A DNA stretch of 64,000 nt from Capnocytophaga stomatis (GTDB taxonomy: Bacteria > Bacteroidota > Bacteroidia > Flavobacteriales > Flavobacteriaceae), in contig NZ_CP022387.1 in NCBI RefSeq assembly GCF_002302635.1, positions 372,001 to 436,000 of the forward strand. The letters run 5' to 3'. The notes beneath the pieces are model-generated. The model did not search any database and was not told the origin of the DNA. It saw only the letters and a program-made list of their open reading frames with translations. Below are positions 34,618-43,806 of the stretch, one piece after another. The position numbers and the translations under genes are program-made. Position 1 is the first letter of the stretch. Each line of letters begins with the position of its first letter.

Positions 34618-34649
34618 CAAATGTAAAAAAACTATTTTGATTTTTTCAA
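34618..34649 (-). promoter_or_regulatory. Promoter of sucC
   Basis: On the minus strand TTG (34647-34649), 21 bases, then TACATTTG (34618-34625). Both boxes match the Bacteroidota consensus, about 28 bases upstream of the start codon. The rest of this 298-base gap is AT-rich and must hold the promoter of the RNA-repair operon, which I could not pin down. Confidence 0.6.
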
Positions 34650-34888
34650 TTTATTCATAACAAAAATGCAATATTTTTATAAAAAACTGATTATCAACAT
34701 AAAACAAAGACAATAAATAACCTAATTTTACCTTTTGACTATCTTCAAAATTAAATACTTACAAAAAATTATTGAAAAAAATAAAATTATTTTATCTACG
34801 CAAAAAGATTGCGTACCATATTATTTATTTTGCATCGTCAAACCAACAGAAGAAGAAATTTCACTTCTTTAACTTAAATATCAAGGAA

Positions 34889-36202
34889 ATGATTATACAA
34901 ATTCAATCAGAAAACCCGAAATTACTGGACGTCCTTAACAAAAACCCAAACACCGATTTCGGGATTTATGCCAAATCACTGCGTAACGGACAAATCATAG
35001 GAAATGCCTTAAATTCAAATCGTTACGATGTTATTTTTCAGGATACGCGATACAGCTATTTGCCAGAGGAAAACAACCAGATTGATTTTCAAAGCTATTG
35101 CTCTCCGCTTGTAATTCTGCACATTTGTAACGAACTTTTTAAAGATTTATTGCAAGACAAAGAAACGTATTTCAATCAATCCGTCAAATGGTTGAACAAA
35201 ACCAAGCAAGAAGTTGATACAGAACAATGTAACATCGAGGTAAAAAATATGTACATCAATTCTTCTTGGTACAAACACGGACATTTTTTGATGGAAAAAT
35301 ATTTCAAAAACGTGAAAATCACTCCTTTAATTGGGAACAACGTCAGTCTTTCCATACAAGGAAGAAACGTTTTTGAGGCTTTCAATTTACTGAGTTTCAT
35401 CGCTGTAATTGTCCATATTACCAATGAATACGGGGAATTTACGTACATTGATGATTCTTTTGCTCAAAAATATGCTCGTATTTTAACAAATATTGATAAC
35501 GTTCCTTATTTCGTGTTTTACTTATTCATTAAAAAAGCGGTGAAAAGTGAACGCCAACTAAATGAAATCAAACCGATGTTTGAGGCGTATTTCCGCAAGC
35601 AAAACATTGAAATTGAATTCCAATTTGCGGATACACACGGAAGCCGTATGGATTTTGCTGTCAATCAATTAGGATTTGATTTTCCTATTTTAGATATTGG
35701 TTGTGGCGAGTTGAAATATTACCGCCGATTTATGCGAAAAAATTATAATTATAATCATCCTTATTTTGCGGTGGATACAGACCCTGAAGTACAAAAAATT
35801 GCTGAAAATTTTAAAGAAAAATTCGATGCTGAAAACTTATTTTTCTTCAGTGATTTATCTGATTTTAAATACGATAAGCCTGTAAATATTTTACTTACGG
35901 AAGTCATTGAGCATAACACTCCTGAAGACGCCAAGCACTTAGTAAAGCAATGTTTATCGTTCAATTTCAACAAATTAATTATCACTACACCAAATAGTGA
36001 ATTCAACATACATTATTTTGAAAATGAGGACAATATGCGACACAATGACCATCATTTTGAATGGAATAAATCCGAATTTGAGAATTTCGTGAAAAATTGC
36101 TTGGAAGGAAAAAATTACAAATATACTTTTCACGGCATTGGTGATAAAATCAATGGAACTTGCCCAACGCAAGCAGTTGTAATTGAGAATAATAGAAAAT
36201 AA
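34889..36202 (+). CDS. hen1: Hen1-type RNA 3'-terminal 2'-O-methyltransferase (RNA repair)
   Basis: A 437-residue two-part protein. Residues 1 to about 240 form the bacteria-specific N-terminal half, which in known Hen1 supports the partner ligase. Residues about 245-437 are the methyltransferase: AdoMet motif LDIGCG (268-273), the metal-binding ExxEH as Glu338 and Glu341-His342 (TEVIEH), TTPNSEFN (366-373) and RHNDHHFEW (384-392), all specific to Hen1. It marks the repaired RNA end with a 2'-O-methyl group so that a ribotoxin cannot cut it again. The start is the ATG at 34889 after AAGGA; a TTG 39 codons upstream gives a Lys-rich, unconserved extension. First gene of an operon with rnl (11-base gap) and pnkp1. 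Confidence 0.93.
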   Translation: MIIQIQSENPKLLDVLNKNPNTDFGIYAKSLRNGQIIGNALNSNRYDVIFQDTRYSYLPEENNQIDFQSYCSPLVILHICNELFKDLLQDKETYFNQSVKWLNKTKQEVDTEQCNIEVKNMYINSSWYKHGHFLMEKYFKNVKITPLIGNNVSLSIQGRNVFEAFNLLSFIAVIVHITNEYGEFTYIDDSFAQKYARILTNIDNVPYFVFYLFIKKAVKSERQLNEIKPMFEAYFRKQNIEIEFQFADTHGSRMDFAVNQLGFDFPILDIGCGELKYYRRFMRKNYNYNHPYFAVDTDPEVQKIAENFKEKFDAENLFFFSDLSDFKYDKPVNILLTEVIEHNTPEDAKHLVKQCLSFNFNKLIITTPNSEFNIHYFENEDNMRHNDHHFEWNKSEFENFVKNCLEGKNYKYTFHGIGDKINGTCPTQAVVIENNRK

Positions 36203-36213
36203 AATCAACAGCA

Positions 36214-37398
36214 ATGGAAGATAAAAATATCATTAAAAAAAGAATTGATTGGTTCTGTAAAAATAAGATAAATGCTTTTTCTCCGACTATTTCTCCAGCT
36301 CCTAAGTCACTGGAAAGAAATGAGATAGAAAGCCTATACGAAGGAATTTTGTGGTTTTTAAATGCTGGAGTTTCAGAGATTGTAATTCAGAAGAAATATA
36401 TGGGTTCATACTGTGATATTTATTTACATAAAAATCTGGAACAAAGCTATTTAGTAAGCCGAAACGGATTTCAAATTAATCATTTGGATAAAGAAAAATG
36501 GCTCAATGCTTTAAAAGGACTTCACGCTCGGTTTTCGTGGGAAAATACGAAAATTCGTGTTATTCAATCGGAATTAATGCCTTGGTCAGTTTTAGGTAAA
36601 GGGTTGATTAACAATGAATTTTCAGGATATTATATTTCGCACCAAATCCACTGTGATTATTTAAAAGAATCTGATTTGTACGAAAAATTAAACAAAATCA
36701 AGCAAACTCCTGAATTTCTTTCTTTCACGGAAGACTCTAAAACATTATCATCGAAGGAGTTAAAAGAAAAATATCCGATGCACGTTATCCGTCAGTATGA
36801 ATCGGTGAAAAAATTCAAATTTTTAAATCTGGAGAATTATCAAAATAACATTCAATTATTTAAAAAACAATTAGATGTATTCGGAAAAGATGATGAAATG
36901 TATTTCAAACCTTTCAACATCTTAAAAGAAATTCATTCAGATGGCTCGGAAACTTTTATAAATGACAATTTAAGTTTCAAACAAGTAAATGACGATGATT
37001 TTTTACACTATAAATTTGAAAATCAGGAAGATTTCGAACAAAAATTTCCAGAAATTCAGCTTTGGGTAAATCAAGTAAATCAAAGCAATGAAGAAGGCGT
37101 GATGATAAAACCCCGAACTGCTTTTTTATCCGGAATGCCTCCGGCGTTCAAAGTTCGGAATAATGATTACTTAACGCTTGTCTATGGAATTGATTTTCAG
37201 GATAGATTACAGGAAAATATTGCAAAAAGAAACATAAAATCAAAATTAAAATGTTCCATCAATGATTGGGCTATCAATCAAAAAATGATTAAAATGCCTT
37301 ACAATCAAATTGATGAGGAAAATTATTACTTCAAAAATTTAGTACTTGACAGAATTTTAGGAGAAGAAATTGAAAAACAATTAGATAGCAGACTATGA
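36214..37398 (+). CDS. rnl: RNA ligase of the Pnkp1-Rnl-Hen1 repair complex
   Basis: A 394-residue covalent nucleotidyltransferase. The adenylated Lys is Lys61 in KKYMGS (motif I, KxxG). SRNGF (about residue 83) fits motif Ia, EGVMIKPR (about 290-297) motif IV and FKVRNNDYLTLVYG (about 308-321) motif V. It seals 3'-OH and 5'-phosphate RNA ends with ATP. In the better-known two-gene systems this domain is fused to Pnkp; here it is separate, as in the three-protein Pnkp1-Rnl-Hen1 complex. It overlaps pnkp1 by four bases (ATGA), which implies translational coupling. Confidence 0.92.
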   Translation: MEDKNIIKKRIDWFCKNKINAFSPTISPAPKSLERNEIESLYEGILWFLNAGVSEIVIQKKYMGSYCDIYLHKNLEQSYLVSRNGFQINHLDKEKWLNALKGLHARFSWENTKIRVIQSELMPWSVLGKGLINNEFSGYYISHQIHCDYLKESDLYEKLNKIKQTPEFLSFTEDSKTLSSKELKEKYPMHVIRQYESVKKFKFLNLENYQNNIQLFKKQLDVFGKDDEMYFKPFNILKEIHSDGSETFINDNLSFKQVNDDDFLHYKFENQEDFEQKFPEIQLWVNQVNQSNEEGVMIKPRTAFLSGMPPAFKVRNNDYLTLVYGIDFQDRLQENIAKRNIKSKLKCSINDWAINQKMIKMPYNQIDEENYYFKNLVLDRILGEEIEKQLDSRL

Positions 37399-38336
37399 CA
37401 CGACAAAATATTAATAAACATACATTTCCGAAATTGCTTATTTTGGTGGGAGCCCCCGGGTCAGGAAAATCCACTTTCGCTAAATATTTTTTGCGTACTG
37501 AAGATAATTGGGTGCGTGTGAATCGTGATGACTTTCGGATGATGCAATTCGGGGACACGAAAATGAATTCCTTCTATGAAGAGCGTATTTCAAAAATGGT
37601 AGAAGCCTCCACAATTGCACTTTTGAAAAGTAAAACCAACGTAATAATTGATGCCACAAATTGCGGACTTCGAACCATCGAAGATATGGTAGAAACTTAC
37701 ACAGAATATGCTGATATTCAGTTTAAAGTATTCGATTTACCGCTCGAAGAACTTGTATCACGTTGCGACAAACGCAATGCGGAAATCGGGAAATTCATTT
37801 CAAAAGGAGTGATTGAAAAATATGTCAATCAACTGCGTTTTACGAAAGAAAAATTTGATTTCAAGCCAATTCCAAAAAGATTGAAAGAAACTGAAATTAA
37901 ATACGTTACGCAAAGTGAAAATCTACCAAAAGCCGTGATTTGTGACTTAGATGGTACACTTTCTCTTTTGAATGGTCGTGACCCTTATAATGCTTCGACT
38001 TGTGATAACGATTTACTAAACGAACCTGTCGCGAAAGTATTGAGAATGGCTAAAAATGAGGGATATAAGGTAATTTTACTTTCAGGTAGAGAAAATATTT
38101 ACCGTGAGCCTACTATCCGCTTTTTAGAAAAGCATCTCATTGATTATGATTTACTTATAATGCGAAATGCAAATGATTTCCGTAAAGATAGTATCATTAA
38201 ACGGGAAATTTTTGAAAAAGAAATTCAAGGAAAATATTTTGTAGAATTTCTTTTGGACGACAGAAATCAAGTGGTGGATATGTGGCGAAAAGAACTCGGA
38301 CTACCTTGTTTTCAAGTGAATTACGGAGATTTTTAA
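37395..38336 (+). CDS. pnkp1: Polynucleotide 5'-kinase/3'-phosphatase (Pnkp1, T4 Pnkp-like)
   Basis: A 313-residue two-domain end-healing enzyme. The N-terminal kinase has the P-loop GAPGSGKST (residues 19-27), VNRDDFR (catalytic Asp) and the lid Arg region LRFTKEKF. The C-terminal HAD phosphatase starts at VICDLDGTLSLLNGRDPYN with Asp184-x-Asp186-Gly-Thr, then LLSGREN and LLDDRNQVVDMW. This is the domain order of phage T4 Pnkp. It converts 2',3'-cyclic phosphate and 5'-OH ends, as left by ribotoxins, into 3'-OH and 5'-phosphate for Rnl. Last gene of the operon. Confidence 0.93.
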   Translation: MTRQNINKHTFPKLLILVGAPGSGKSTFAKYFLRTEDNWVRVNRDDFRMMQFGDTKMNSFYEERISKMVEASTIALLKSKTNVIIDATNCGLRTIEDMVETYTEYADIQFKVFDLPLEELVSRCDKRNAEIGKFISKGVIEKYVNQLRFTKEKFDFKPIPKRLKETEIKYVTQSENLPKAVICDLDGTLSLLNGRDPYNASTCDNDLLNEPVAKVLRMAKNEGYKVILLSGRENIYREPTIRFLEKHLIDYDLLIMRNANDFRKDSIIKREIFEKEIQGKYFVEFLLDDRNQVVDMWRKELGLPCFQVNYGDF

Positions 38337-38443
38337 TATCCGTTTGGTAAATCGGAAGCGAGGCAGAATATAAATTGTATTCTTTGTGATTAATTTTTCG
38401 ATTTTTTCAGCAGAAAAACTATTTTTCTTTCATAAGAAAATTG

Positions 38444-38451
38444 TAAATTTG
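38444..38451 (+). promoter_or_regulatory. -7 promoter element for pheT
   Basis: TAAATTTG followed by C fits TAnnTTTGC, about 40 bases before the pheT start. No Phe-rich leader peptide was found between it and the gene. Confidence 0.5.
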
Positions 38452-38491
38452 CACCTCATCAAAAATGATTTAATTTTACTAAAAACACACT

Positions 38492-40924
38492 ATGAAAATT
38501 TCATATAATTGGATTAAAAACTTCATTAAAATTGATTTACCTTCCGAGCAAACAAGTGCTCTACTAACTGATTTAGGTCTTGAGGTTGAAGGAGTTGAAC
38601 CTTTCGAAAGCATAAAAGGAGGACTCAAAGGGGTTGTGGTTGGTCACGTTTTAGAATGTGAACAGCACCCAAATGCCGACCGACTAAAAGTAACCAAAGT
38701 AGATATCGGGCAAGGAAATGTATTGCAGATTGTTTGTGGCGCTCCTAACGTTGCCAAAGGACAGAAAGTACCCGTAGCAACAATTGGCACAGTTCTTTTT
38801 GATAAAGAAGGTAAGCCTTTTGAAATCAAAAAAGGAAAAATAAGAGGAGAAGAAAGCTTCGGGATGATTTGTGCTGAAGACGAACTTGGCTTGGGTGAAG
38901 GACACGACGGAATCTTAGTTTTGGACAACAAATACGAAGTGGGAACTCCTTGCAGTGAAGTTTTTGAAGTAGAAAGTGATGAAATTTTTGAAATTGGGCT
39001 AACTCCCAACCGAGCCGACGCAATGAGCCATTACGGCGTTGCTCGTGATTTGCGTGCAGGCTTGATGCAACGAGGAACGAACTTGGAATTAATCACTCCT
39101 TCTGTGACTAAGTTCCACGTAGATAATAGGTTAGCCAAAATTGATGTAGAAGTTAAAAACAAAGATTTAGCACCACGATATGCAGGTGTTACCATCAGTA
39201 ATGTGAAGGTTGCCGAATCGCCTGAATGGTTAAAAAACAAGCTCAAAGCCATTGGATTAACTCCAAAAAATAACATAGTTGACATAACAAATTATGTTCT
39301 TCACGGGCTTGGACAGCCTCTTCACGCTTTTGACGTAAATCACATCGTCGGCAAAAAAATAATCGTTAAAAAAGCGGAAGCAGGAACAAAATTCACCACT
39401 TTGGACGGAGTAGAACGCGTTCTTGATGCGGAAGATTTGATGATTTGCGATACCGAAAAACCTCTATGTATTGCAGGAGTACTCGGCGGGCTTAATTCAG
39501 GTGTGACAACCAGCACCCGAACTGTTTTCTTAGAAAGTGCTTATTTTAACCCAATTTCGGTTCGAAAAACTGCTAAACGACACGGAATCAACACTGATGC
39601 TTCTTTTCGTTTTGAAAGAGGAATCAATATCAATGACGTAAAATATGCCTTGATGTATGCAGCCATCTTGATAGAAAATATCGCCGGAGGAGTAATTTCT
39701 TCTGACATCATCGATTTATATCCCAAAAAACAAGAAGATTTTCAAGTTTTCTTGGCTTTTGATAAGGTAAACAAAGTTGTTGGGCAAGTTATTCCAACTG
39801 AGACAATTAAGAACATTCTGCATTCGTTAGATATTAAGGTAAATTCAATTACTGAAAGAGGTTTAGGGCTTCTAATCCCTTCGTATCGTGTTGATGTTCA
39901 GAGAGAAGCTGACGTTATTGAGGAAATACTACGCGTTTACGGCTATAATAACATTAGTTTTTCGGAAAAAACCAACGCTTCAATGTCACATTCATCAAAA
40001 TTTGATGACCATAATGTGCAGAATATCGTTGCAAATCAGCTTGTTGGGCAAGGTTTCTTTGAAATTATGACAAACAGTCTTGTTCCTGAGAAAGTCATTA
40101 CAGATTACGAACAAGATGCAACAAAAGCGGTAAAAATTCTTAATCCGTTGAGTAATGACCTAAGCTTTATGCGTAAAAATCTGCTGTTCTCAGGGTTGGA
40201 AGTAATTGAATACAACATCAATCGCAAAAGCTCGGATTTGAAATTTTTCGAATTTGGTAAAAGTTATCATTTTGAGAATGGACAGTACAATGAAGGCAAG
40301 CATCTAATTGTGTATTCAACTGGAAATAAGAACAATGAGAGCTGGAATATTTCTTCTGAAAAGACAGATTTCTTCTTCTTAAAAGGAACGATCGAAGCGA
40401 TTTTTGAGCGTTTGGGGCTGAAAAATGTTGCTATAAAGCCATTAGGTGAGAATAACTCTTTTGTACAAGAAGGATTCCGATGGTTCTTAGGAGAGACTTT
40501 TCTGGGCACTATTGGGGTAGTCAAAGGTAAGGTTCTCAAAAATTTCGGCATCAAACAGGAAGTTCTCTTTGCGGATATCTGTTGGAATGTAGTTCTTGAA
40601 AGCATTAAAAATCAGAAAATTGTTTATCAAGAAATTTCTAAATTCCCGAAAGTAAGACGTGATTTGGCTCTGCTTCTTGATGAAAATATTTCATTCGGCG
40701 ATATTTATAAAATTGCCTTTGAAACGGAAAAATCTATTTTGAAAAATGTAAGCTTATTTGATGTCTATCAAGGAGATAAACTTCCGGAAGGCAAGAAAAG
40801 TTACGCAGTGAGCTTCACACTTCAAGATATTAATAAAACCCTGACAGACAAACAAATTGACAAATCAATGCAAAATTTACTGCAAAAATTTGGAGAAAAG
40901 TTAGGTGCAACTTTAAGAGATTAA
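38492..40924 (+). CDS. pheT: Phenylalanyl-tRNA synthetase beta subunit
   Basis: An 810-residue subunit of the heterotetrameric enzyme that charges tRNA-Phe. An N-terminal tRNA-binding domain (about residues 40-150: GVVVGHVLECEQHPNADRLKV, IVCGAPNVAKGQKVPVATIG), the B3/B4 editing domain (LTPNRADAMSHYGVARDL to the middle), the B5 domain (VDVQREADVIEEILRVYGYNNI), the catalytic-like core and the C-terminal ferredoxin-fold anticodon-binding domain (FPKVRRDLALLLDENISFGD to the end) are all visible. The length is normal. pheS is not adjacent. It ends at a strong bidirectional terminator. Confidence 0.96.
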   Translation: MKISYNWIKNFIKIDLPSEQTSALLTDLGLEVEGVEPFESIKGGLKGVVVGHVLECEQHPNADRLKVTKVDIGQGNVLQIVCGAPNVAKGQKVPVATIGTVLFDKEGKPFEIKKGKIRGEESFGMICAEDELGLGEGHDGILVLDNKYEVGTPCSEVFEVESDEIFEIGLTPNRADAMSHYGVARDLRAGLMQRGTNLELITPSVTKFHVDNRLAKIDVEVKNKDLAPRYAGVTISNVKVAESPEWLKNKLKAIGLTPKNNIVDITNYVLHGLGQPLHAFDVNHIVGKKIIVKKAEAGTKFTTLDGVERVLDAEDLMICDTEKPLCIAGVLGGLNSGVTTSTRTVFLESAYFNPISVRKTAKRHGINTDASFRFERGININDVKYALMYAAILIENIAGGVISSDIIDLYPKKQEDFQVFLAFDKVNKVVGQVIPTETIKNILHSLDIKVNSITERGLGLLIPSYRVDVQREADVIEEILRVYGYNNISFSEKTNASMSHSSKFDDHNVQNIVANQLVGQGFFEIMTNSLVPEKVITDYEQDATKAVKILNPLSNDLSFMRKNLLFSGLEVIEYNINRKSSDLKFFEFGKSYHFENGQYNEGKHLIVYSTGNKNNESWNISSEKTDFFFLKGTIEAIFERLGLKNVAIKPLGENNSFVQEGFRWFLGETFLGTIGVVKGKVLKNFGIKQEVLFADICWNVVLESIKNQKIVYQEISKFPKVRRDLALLLDENISFGDIYKIAFETEKSILKNVSLFDVYQGDKLPEGKKSYAVSFTLQDINKTLTDKQIDKSMQNLLQKFGEKLGATLRD

Positions 40925-40940
40925 CAAATATTTTCAAAAC

Positions 40941-40975
40941 AAAAAGGACGGAAATTTATAAATTTCCGTCCTTTT
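40941..40975 (+). terminator. Bidirectional terminator between pheT and msrAB
   Basis: Perfect stem AAAAGGACGGAAATTT / AAATTTCCGTCCTTTT, with A-rich and T-rich flanks, serving two convergent genes. Confidence 0.85.
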
Positions 40976-40998
40976 CTGTATAATTCTATATCAAGTAA

Positions 40999-42111
40999 TT
41001 ATTTCAAAAGCTTCAAGTAATCTCCGTAACCTTCTTTTTTCATTTCTTCCTTTGGAATGAAACGCAAAGAAGCACTGTTGATGCAGTAACGCAACCCACC
41101 TTTATCAGAAGGTCCATCGGTAAAAACGTGTCCCAAATGGGCATCACCTGTTTTGCTTCGGACTTCTACACGGGTCATTCCGTGCGATTTATCTATTTTT
41201 TCGGCAATGAGTTTTTTATCAATCGGTTTAGAGAAACTTGGCCAACCGCATCCCGATTCAAATTTATCTGTTGAAATAAAAAGTGGTTCACCTGTGGTAA
41301 TATCCACATAAATTCCTTCGCGGAACTCATCCCAATATTCATTATCAAACGGACGCTCTGTAGCATTTTTCTGCGTTACATCGTACTGAATTTCAGTAAG
41401 TTTACTTCTTAAAACCTCATCAGTTGGTTTTTCATAAGATTTTTCGTTTGCTTGGGGCATCGGATTGGCATTTTTCGCTATTTGAAACAATTTGGGATTT
41501 ATGTGACAATATCCATCTGGATTTTTATCCAAATAATTCTGATGATATTCTTCCGCATCATAGAAGTTTTTCAATGGTAAATTCTCCACCACAATCGGCT
41601 GATTATATTTGGAAGCCAATTCGTTAAGTGATTTCTCAATCATTTTTCTATCGGAATCATCAATGGTGTAAATCCCTGTGCGATAACGCGTTCCTATATC
41701 GTTTCCTTGTTTGTTTAAACTGGTTGGGTCAATCGTTTCGTAGAACAAATCTAAAAGTAATTGTAAATCAACCTCTTTTGGGTTGTACACGACTTTCACT
41801 GCTTCCGTAAACCCCGTTTTATCGGTATATACTTCTTCATAACTTGGTTTCTGCGTATTTCCGTTGGCATATCCAACCTGAGTGGCAACCACACCACGAA
41901 TTTGCTTAAAGAAGTGCTCCGTTCCCCAGAAACAGCCTCCCGCAAAGTAAATTTCTTTCATATTCTTTTTATTATTCGTTGTTTTCATTTCCATATTTTG
42001 CATTTTCATTCCTGATTCTTGCATTTTCATTGATTCTTTTGATGTTTTACATTGACTTGTAAGCAAAATCATCATAGGCAATACCGCCATAAAAGTAGTT
42101 ATATTTTTCAT
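40999..42111 (-). CDS. msrAB: Bifunctional methionine sulfoxide reductase MsrAB lipoprotein
   Basis: A 370-residue fusion. The N-terminus is a lipoprotein signal (LTSQC, Cys21), so the enzyme is envelope-bound. Residues about 52-205 are MsrA ([13 protein letters not shown], catalytic Cys60; [18 protein letters not shown]). Residues about 230-370 are MsrB ([10 protein letters not shown]; catalytic Cys343 in [11 protein letters not shown]). It reduces both S- and R-methionine sulfoxide in oxidised envelope proteins. It is the last gene of a sigma/anti-sigma/DUF417/msrAB run on the same strand, which suggests induction by oxidants. Confidence 0.94.
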   Translation of the reverse strand: MKNITTFMAVLPMMILLTSQCKTSKESMKMQESGMKMQNMEMKTTNNKKNMKEIYFAGGCFWGTEHFFKQIRGVVATQVGYANGNTQKPSYEEVYTDKTGFTEAVKVVYNPKEVDLQLLLDLFYETIDPTSLNKQGNDIGTRYRTGIYTIDDSDRKMIEKSLNELASKYNQPIVVENLPLKNFYDAEEYHQNYLDKNPDGYCHINPKLFQIAKNANPMPQANEKSYEKPTDEVLRSKLTEIQYDVTQKNATERPFDNEYWDEFREGIYVDITTGEPLFISTDKFESGCGWPSFSKPIDKKLIAEKIDKSHGMTRVEVRSKTGDAHLGHVFTDGPSDKGGLRYCINSASLRFIPKEEMKKEGYGDYLKLLK

Positions 42112-42130
42112 TTTGATATTTAATTTTAAA

Positions 42131-42589
42131 TTATTTTTTCGCTTGTTTTCCTACCAGCATTAGGCTAAAACCCAATAACACAACGTCTTTCAATATAAAA
42201 AAATCCGTAATGGGAAGCCATTCTACTTTTCGCCACATATTCGGAGTTGTAAACAAGTAACTAATTGTTACTAAAAAGGTTACTACCATTCCGTAAGCAG
42301 CATATTTTCCTAATTTTGGAAAAAACGGACTGAGTAAAAGCAGTAAAGCCAATGTAATTTCAACGATACCTACGAGGTTTGAAACCGTTTGTACGCTCAT
42401 CGAATCGTATGCCCAAAATGTTAAGAAATGATTTTCCACCAAAGGTTTTATCGCATTGGCTTCAGCGGTTGTGAATTTGAAAATTCCTATCCAAAACAAT
42501 ATTAAAGCTATCCCGAAAAGAGATACATAATAACCTATTTTGTAGATTTTTTCATCCGACAACGGACAATTTGAAGTTTGTTTTTCCAT
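42131..42589 (-). CDS. DUF417 family membrane protein (RclC/YkgB-like)
   Basis: A 152-residue protein with four hydrophobic helices (about residues 19-38, 70-90, 96-116 and 125-145). [28 protein letters not shown] and the C-terminal [18 protein letters not shown] mark it as DUF417. Escherichia coli RclC (YkgB), induced by reactive chlorine, belongs to this family. The ATG at 42589 is used; a TTG three codons upstream is possible. It lies between the anti-sigma gene and msrAB, which supports a role in oxidant defence. Confidence 0.85.
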   Translation of the reverse strand: MEKQTSNCPLSDEKIYKIGYYVSLFGIALILFWIGIFKFTTAEANAIKPLVENHFLTFWAYDSMSVQTVSNLVGIVEITLALLLLLSPFFPKLGKYAAYGMVVTFLVTISYLFTTPNMWRKVEWLPITDFFILKDVVLLGFSLMLVGKQAKK

Positions 42590-42685
42590 CTGGTTCAATT
42601 ATTAAAAAGTTATTTTATAAAAACGTATGATTAATCGTACATTCTCATAGTCGGTAACTTTTTAGAAACCTGACAGAAAAAAGAA

Positions 42686-42958
42686 CTATTTTTTTATATT
42701 TTCTTTCATTTTATTCTTAAATAACTGAATTTCAGAATCATCAAAAGCAACTTTTTTTTCACCAATTTCTGTATTTTGAAGTGATTTATCCAAAAATATC
42801 ACTTTTTTATGATACATCTCACAAAGGCGACACACCCTCAAATGTGAAAAAAGACGCACTTTTTCAAAGAAAGAAATTTTTCCCGCTGTTTTCTTTTCAA
42901 TGAGCAATGAAATTTCGCTACAAGGCAATATAAAATAATGTATAATTCTGCTAAACAT
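42686..42958 (-). CDS. Putative anti-sigma factor (zinc-finger type)
   Basis: A 90-residue protein overlapping the end of the ECF sigma gene by 8 bases. The sequence HLRVCRLCEMYHKK (about residues 40-53) has the His-x3-Cys-x2-Cys arrangement of zinc-binding anti-sigma domains. No obvious membrane helix is present beyond a mildly hydrophobic N-terminus (MFSRIIHYFILPC), so it may be cytosolic and redox-sensitive through its cysteines. The ATG at 42958 replaces an in-frame TTG at 42964. Function is inferred from the motif and the overlap with the sigma gene. Confidence 0.7.
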   Translation of the reverse strand: MFSRIIHYFILPCSEISLLIEKKTAGKISFFEKVRLFSHLRVCRLCEMYHKKVIFLDKSLQNTEIGEKKVAFDDSEIQLFKNKMKENIKK

Positions 42959-43502
42959 TTCCAAACCAATTAATTTCCAAACATTTTCTGAGCTGTAAAC
43001 GACTCCTTTGCAATATTTTCCACAGATTAGTCGTTGAAATTTCCATTTCCTGACAAACTACTTCCGTCTTTTTCTCTTCCAGATAATAAAGTTTGACGAG
43101 AATTTTCCATCGTGGTGGCAATTTTTCAATACATTCCTCCAAAACTCGTGAAAAATCTTCTTTTTCTGAGGAATTTTCAGATATTTCTTGCCAAAAGTTA
43201 AGGACGCTTTGGTCCGCCCAAGAGCCTTCTTTATCAAAAAAATCGGAAAGATTGGTATTGACGGGATTTTTATATTTACTACGGTAAAAATCAGCGATTT
43301 TATTGCGAAGAATATTGTATAACCACGTAAGCGGACTACTTTTTCCCTGAAAAGAATCAAACGAAGTGTAAGCCACAAGAAAAACCTCTTGCACAATATC
43401 AGCCGCATCTTCCTTATCCGAAACCAAGTATAAAGCCCTGTTAAGCAATGCTTTTGAATAAATTTCAATCCACTGCGTTATTTGTTCTTCCTTTTGTTTC
43501 AC
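42951..43502 (-). CDS. ECF-type RNA polymerase sigma factor
   Basis: A 183-residue sigma-70 family protein. Region 2 is clear (ADIVQEVFLVAYTSFDSFQGKSSPLTWLYNILRNKIADFYR, about residues 33-75); region 4 lies near the C-terminus (LPPRWKILVKLYYLEEKKTEVVCQEMEISTTNLWKILQRSRLQLRKCLE). The gene seems to start with GTG at 43502; I see no better ATG. It is followed by an overlapping anti-sigma gene, DUF417 and msrAB on the same strand, and is divergent from katA, so it probably directs an oxidative-stress response. Confidence 0.9.
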   Translation of the reverse strand: MKQKEEQITQWIEIYSKALLNRALYLVSDKEDAADIVQEVFLVAYTSFDSFQGKSSPLTWLYNILRNKIADFYRSKYKNPVNTNLSDFFDKEGSWADQSVLNFWQEISENSSEKEDFSRVLEECIEKLPPRWKILVKLYYLEEKKTEVVCQEMEISTTNLWKILQRSRLQLRKCLEINWFGNV

Positions 43503-43772
43503 TTATTTAACTTATTCCTTAATAATTAAAATTCTATTTTTAGAGATTGTATGAGTAATTCTTAAAAAATCCACTGCAAAAATAATTTTTTGAAAATAAT
43601 TTTCCAACGCTTTTACTTTCCATCTTCCGTAAGATTAATAATATTTTTTTATTCAACTGAAAATCAACAACCATTATAAAAACTTATAGAATAATTTAAA
43701 ATATATAAGAAAAATCTATTTTGATATAAAAAATAACAGTCGATAAAGCCTTTTATAGAAAAAACATAGCAC

Positions 43773-43780
43773 TACTTTTG
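43773..43780 (+). promoter_or_regulatory. -7 promoter element for katA
   Basis: TACTTTTG followed by C fits TAnnTTTGC, about 26 bases before the catalase start. The 304-base gap 43503-43806 between the divergent sigma and catalase genes is AT-rich and holds no gene; I could not identify a sigma-specific or OxyR/PerR-like operator. Confidence 0.5.
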
Positions 43781-43806
43781 CACCACAAAACAAATAGAGA
43801 ATAAAA

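Noticed and set aside
34772-34888. 39-residue N-terminal extension of Hen1 from a TTG codon
   Set aside because: Lys/Phe-rich and unlike the Hen1 N-terminus; the ATG at 34889 has an upstream AAGGA.
38340-38443. Riboswitch or Phe attenuator upstream of pheT
   Set aside because: Only a weak AGAATA/TATTCT hairpin is present; no Phe-rich leader peptide and no T-run terminator.
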